Shown piece by piece: positions 5,424-8,581 of a DNA stretch of 8,581 nt. The stretch comes from Candidatus Magasanikiibacteriota bacterium (lineage in GTDB: Bacteria; Patescibacteriota; Patescibacteriia; Magasanikbacterales; GWA2-37-8), in the NCBI GenBank assembly GCA_903858555.1, contig CAIOJG010000029.1:1-8581 (forward strand), given 5' to 3'. How positions within the stretch are numbered: position 1 is the first letter of the stretch; each line of letters begins with the position of its first letter. A program made the position numbers and the translations under genes. The notes under the pieces were generated by a model, which ran no database searches, was not told where the DNA came from, and saw only the letters and a list, made by a program, of their open reading frames with translations.

Positions 5424-7418
5424 TTAATTTCCATCAACTACAATCTCAGCGTGATTTTCACCATTTAAAACAGTCGTTCCGATATTTAAATCACCATTGC
5501 CTAACGGGCTACCAACTGAAAATTCAGACAATTTATTACCACGACTATCAAAAACACGAACAACATTTTTCGCACCAATTTTTCCCATCGCGATAATTTC
5601 ATCTTTTCCATCACCATTTAAATCACCGGCAGCGACTTTTACTCGCCCGGTGTATTTTTTATCAAACGGATAAAAACGAAACACTACCTTGTCAACTTCT
5701 TGATTGGATATCAAAACTTCTCCCACTCGCCCACCACCCGAACCAATCACGGCTTGCGACTTACCAGAGTTGTCAAATTTTCCAAAAGCCACATAAAAAC
5801 CGGATTTATATTTTAACCCAAACGGCGTGATATTTTCTTTGGTTAGTTCACCAAAATAATTATACAAAACACCACTACTACCAACCGCCGGAGCCACAAA
5901 TGTCCTAGCCTCACCGTTATCAGCCGCGCCTACTGCGAAACGCAATTCATTTGTATATTGCCCACTAAACGGAAAACCCTCAAACCAATGCAAACCGGCT
6001 GAATTAAAAACTTCAAAACGACCATTGCCGGCCACGATTTTTTCACGCTGACCACGACCATCTAAATCACCCACAAATACCCGTGAACCACCGGCCACCC
6101 CGTCCACAAACGAAAAAAAGCCGTTACGCGTACGATTACCATTCATATCAAAGAAACGTACCAGACTACCATTTTTAAAGGGAGTGCCAAAAATATTCTG
6201 CGTTGTTTTACGCATCACAATACCATCGCGCGCTTTTATCACTACCTGATCTACGATTGATCCGTCATTCACGGTTGGGTCTTGTTTGCCAATAATTTTT
6301 TCATAATCACCGCCCAGATCAACGGTCTGATCCGTCTGACTTGGATTTACCAGCGCTACCCCATTTTGATATTCACGACGCCACACCTCGTTATTATTAA
6401 AATTTGTTTGCCCACTGACCGATACTGCCTCGCCAGATGGATCACCAAGTTTGGTGTCATATTCGTCGTACCACCAAATCTGGTTGTGATCTTTATCGCC
6501 AAAATCAAAACTAAAATATACATCATCTAAAATCAAACTACTGGCAAATCCAAAACGCATACGGCGATAATCTTTTTGATTACCGGAATTATTAGTATTG
6601 GCATTAAACACGTAAAGCTTAGGCACCGCGTTGAGCGTTTCATTTCTTTTTAGCCCGGTCATAATACCACTCCAGCTGCCGCCCGCTTCCCACGGCGTTG
6701 GATAATTTTCATACATGCGCCCATTCACAAAACCTTGCAACGACGGAATCGAATTTCCGTTAATCATAATATATTTAACCCCAAGTTTTTTTTGACTTTG
6801 ACTCAAAAGATAATTCATTCGTACCAACCACTGCGCATTCAAAGTGGCGCGATCATCTTTGATGCCATCGTGATTTAAATCGATATCACCGTGATTTTTA
6901 TCGGCAATGGTGTCATAGACCATATCCCAAAAAACTCCATCCCAAATTCCTTGGCTCAAAATATTATCCTGAGTAAAACCAATCAAATTATCACACCAAC
7001 CCTGACTCATATCCGTATTATGCAACCCTGGCCAATCTGAAATCGCCTTACCGGCACTGTCACGCAACCACCAATTATCATTCGTCTGAAAATTTCCATA
7101 CAAAGTATTGGCCGGATATTGCCTCCAAGAATCATTGGTGCTTTCCGACGGCACATAGGCCAACAAAATAATTTTTGGGTTAATCTGTTTTATTTGCAAT
7201 AAAACATTTTTTCGGATTACTCCTTGTTCGGCACTGACAATCAAAACATCATATTTGGCCAACTTCGCGATGGATTCACCGTCGGTTGGTAAGGTACCTA
7301 AAATATAATCCGCCAAAAAAGGCGCGCTATAGGCGGAATAATTAAAATAACAAAAAACCGAGATGAACAATCCCAAAAACGTGGCCACGGTTAATCGGTA
7401 GAAAGTTATTCTTTTCAT
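5424..7418 (-). CDS. Membrane-anchored glycoside hydrolase-like protein with FG-GAP/VCBS-type repeats
   Basis: This 664-residue protein starts with MKRITFYRLT and a hydrophobic stretch (about 8-32) that is a signal peptide or N-terminal anchor, so it acts outside the cytoplasm. Residues about 35-400 look like a TIM-barrel hydrolase of the GHL15/GH114-like group. Support comes from YDVLIVSAEQG (56-66), KIILLAYVPS (82-91), WDGVFWDMVYD (159-169) and RMYENYP (234-240); acidic candidates are D160, D165, D169 and E237. A DxNxDGxxDD calcium-type loop (180-189) sits inside the barrel. From about 415 to the end there are FG-GAP/VCBS-like blades: GDLDGRGQREKIVAG (450-464), GKFDNSGKSQAVIGS (546-560) and GDLNGDGKDEIIAMG (598-612). 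The start is fixed by ATGA overlap with the upstream glycosyltransferase stop. A role in trimming or releasing the polysaccharide made by that locus is likely but inferred, and catalytic activity is unproven. Confidence 0.8.
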   Translation of the reverse strand: MKRITFYRLTVATFLGLFISVFCYFNYSAYSAPFLADYILGTLPTDGESIAKLAKYDVLIVSAEQGVIRKNVLLQIKQINPKIILLAYVPSESTNDSWRQYPANTLYGNFQTNDNWWLRDSAGKAISDWPGLHNTDMSQGWCDNLIGFTQDNILSQGIWDGVFWDMVYDTIADKNHGDIDLNHDGIKDDRATLNAQWLVRMNYLLSQSQKKLGVKYIMINGNSIPSLQGFVNGRMYENYPTPWEAGGSWSGIMTGLKRNETLNAVPKLYVFNANTNNSGNQKDYRRMRFGFASSLILDDVYFSFDFGDKDHNQIWWYDEYDTKLGDPSGEAVSVSGQTNFNNNEVWRREYQNGVALVNPSQTDQTVDLGGDYEKIIGKQDPTVNDGSIVDQVVIKARDGIVMRKTTQNIFGTPFKNGSLVRFFDMNGNRTRNGFFSFVDGVAGGSRVFVGDLDGRGQREKIVAGNGRFEVFNSAGLHWFEGFPFSGQYTNELRFAVGAADNGEARTFVAPAVGSSGVLYNYFGELTKENITPFGLKYKSGFYVAFGKFDNSGKSQAVIGSGGGRVGEVLISNQEVDKVVFRFYPFDKKYTGRVKVAAGDLNGDGKDEIIAMGKIGAKNVVRVFDSRGNKLSEFSVGSPLGNGDLNIGTTVLNGENHAEIVVDGN

Positions 7419-8581
7419 TTTTGATAAATTTCCAACAATCTTTCAAGGTATAATTTTGGACTGTTATCGGTTTTAATTTGAGACTGTAAATACTCACCGG
7501 CAAGTTGCAGCCGCTTTTTATCAGCATAAAACCATTCCTTAATCTTGGCTAGCAAATCTTCAACATCACCGGGTTTGACTAATAATTCTATCGGTAATAA
7601 TTCCGACAATCCACCAATATCCGAACCGATTACCACTTTACATCGGGCCATTGATTCCATCACAGACATCGGCGCATTTTCATACCACACCGACGGCGAC
7701 ACCAGCAAACGTGCTTCATCAATAATATTGATCAAATCAGCGCGATTTTTATGTCCGACAAAGTCGACATTATTTAGATCATGTTTTACTACAAATTCTT
7801 CCAAATTGACATAATCATTTCCCTCACCCACAATTTTAAATTTTATCTCCGGTAATTTTTGCGCGGCTTGCAATAAAATATTTAAACCTTTTTCGGAAGA
7901 TAAGCGCCCAACGTAAGCGATATAATCACCGCTCATTTTATTATCCGCCAAATCATCTTCCGGTATTGGATTGGAAATTTTTGTAATCTTATCTTTATCA
8001 AATCCAGCCACCACGAATTTATTTTTCAAAAATTCACTTGGCGAAACATACTGCCCAATCATCGCTTTATAACCTTTACGGTCAACAAAATACGATTCAA
8101 CAGCAGAGAGGGTGCTCTCCTCAAAATTTTCCATGCAATTATTTAAAATGCAACGATAATATTTTCCGCCCACACAGCTCTCATCAATTTTGCCATGATG
8201 AAATAAATTATAATTGGGACTGATAAATTTATAATCATGCAGCGTCATCACCATTTTTACACCCGCTTCTTTGGCTGCCTCTATCACACTGCAAGAAAGC
8301 TGATGGTAAATATTATGAAAATGTACTACGTCCGGTTTAAAATCTTTTAGCAAGGCCGCAAAATTCTTCTTGGCTTGTAAATTATAAATCGCCCGACTAC
8401 CAAATTTTATTTTTTGAAAAATATTTAAATGGTCGTAGTCCACAAAATCCGTAAAATATTTATTGGTAAATAAATTTTGTGGATGATTCATTCCAAAAAT
8501 CTCCACTTCGTGACCGGCTTTTTCCAACAATTCTTTGGTCAACAAAGCCACCCGCTCGGCTCCCCCGCGCTGATACCAAAA
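7415..8581 (-). CDS. GT4-family glycosyltransferase, N-terminus cut by window edge
   Basis: The frame is open to the right edge (388 residues visible) and ends at TGA 7417-7415. It transfers a sugar from a nucleotide-sugar donor, probably at the cytoplasmic face in polysaccharide or glycan synthesis. The first visible residues FWYQRGGAERV, followed by GHEVEIFGM, are the usual GT4 N-terminal glycine loop and first Rossmann strand. The GTG at 8551 that could pass for a start is therefore internal, and perhaps only 5-15 residues are missing. The C-terminal Rossmann half has YVGRLSSEKG (223-232), IVGEG (250-254) and the EX7E motif YENAPMSVMES (300-310, E301 and E309), followed by GGLSELL. An inserted loop has three cysteines (C136, C144, C149), as in some GT4 enzymes. 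It is translationally coupled to the downstream membrane-anchored hydrolase-like gene. Acceptor and donor are unknown. Confidence 0.93.
   Translation of the reverse strand, partial: FWYQRGGAERVALLTKELLEKAGHEVEIFGMNHPQNLFTNKYFTDFVDYDHLNIFQKIKFGSRAIYNLQAKKNFAALLKDFKPDVVHFHNIYHQLSCSVIEAAKEAGVKMVMTLHDYKFISPNYNLFHHGKIDESCVGGKYYRCILNNCMENFEESTLSAVESYFVDRKGYKAMIGQYVSPSEFLKNKFVVAGFDKDKITKISNPIPEDDLADNKMSGDYIAYVGRLSSEKGLNILLQAAQKLPEIKFKIVGEGNDYVNLEEFVVKHDLNNVDFVGHKNRADLINIIDEARLLVSPSVWYENAPMSVMESMARCKVVIGSDIGGLSELLPIELLVKPGDVEDLLAKIKEWFYADKKRLQLAGEYLQSQIKTDNSPKLYLERLLEIYQK

Noticed and set aside
5414..5432. Imperfect inverted repeat GGAAA...TTTCC across the convergent stops at 5422/5424
   Set aside because: It is a five-pair AT-rich stem with a 9-nt loop and no U-tract, too weak to be called a terminator.
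6282..6530. 82-codon open frame on the + strand within the hydrolase gene
   Set aside because: It is antisense to a well-supported coding region, has a low-complexity Ile-rich composition, no recognisable motif and no initiation signal. Similar antisense frames at 797-1027, 1208-1402, 3150-3374 and 7545-7814 were dismissed for the same reason.
8549..8551. GTG at 8551 as the start of the glycosyltransferase
   Set aside because: The frame continues upstream to the window edge and encodes FWYQRGGAER, the conserved N-terminal GT4 loop, so the gene is simply truncated by the window.
1..8581. CRISPR array, transposon ends, tRNA/rRNA or riboswitch
   Set aside because: No regularly spaced repeats, transposase motifs, terminal inverted repeats or structured RNA signatures were found on either strand. 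The few intergenic gaps are short and accounted for.

Overview
The window looks like a chromosomal segment from a small-genome bacterium, most likely a member of the Candidate Phyla Radiation (Patescibacteria). This is inference from several signs: an AT-rich genome, tightly packed genes, almost no Shine-Dalgarno sequences, a MraY with a long cytoplasmic insertion, an Mpl-like Mur ligase in the cell-wall cluster, and a membrane-anchored hydrolase-like protein with FG-GAP-type repeats. TGA is used as a stop in at least two genes, so the UGA=Gly code of Gracilibacteria/Absconditabacteria does not apply. No phage, IS element, CRISPR array, rRNA or tRNA was seen.

Layout. (1) Positions 1-148 hold the 3' end of murF on the + strand. 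It meets an HU-family gene on the - strand (200-481) at a symmetrical bidirectional terminator (161-190). (2) A 178-bp divergent region (482-659) carries one consensus promoter for HU and one for mraY. The mraY promoter is placed so that its transcript would be leaderless. (3) A tight + strand operon follows (660-4328): mraY, a small Bpt/Ate1-like transferase that lacks the family's cysteine motif, an Mpl/MurC-type UDP-MurNAc ligase coupled by ATGA overlap, and a Nudix hydrolase. (4) A 54-residue LysW-like zinc-ribbon gene (4330-4494, - strand) runs convergently into the Nudix gene. Its promoter is at 4524-4552 and its probable terminator lies inside the Nudix coding sequence. (5) A short PLP-dependent fold-type II enzyme (4559-5422, + strand) is divergent from it. 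(6) On the - strand, a GT4 glycosyltransferase (cut by the window edge at 8581) is ATGA-coupled to a 664-residue membrane-anchored protein with a glycoside-hydrolase-like barrel and FG-GAP-like repeats (5424-7418).

How the genes fit together. murF, mraY and the Mur ligase make UDP-MurNAc-pentapeptide and lipid I, so the left half is a peptidoglycan precursor locus. The Bpt/Ate1-like gene lies inside that operon and is the most unusual item: its fold superfamily is known for tRNA-dependent amino-acid transfer, which also underlies FemABX-type peptidoglycan modification. The right half looks like part of a surface-polysaccharide locus, with a sugar transferase and an extracytoplasmic hydrolase-like partner. 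All functional assignments rest on motifs read by eye; no database search was possible.
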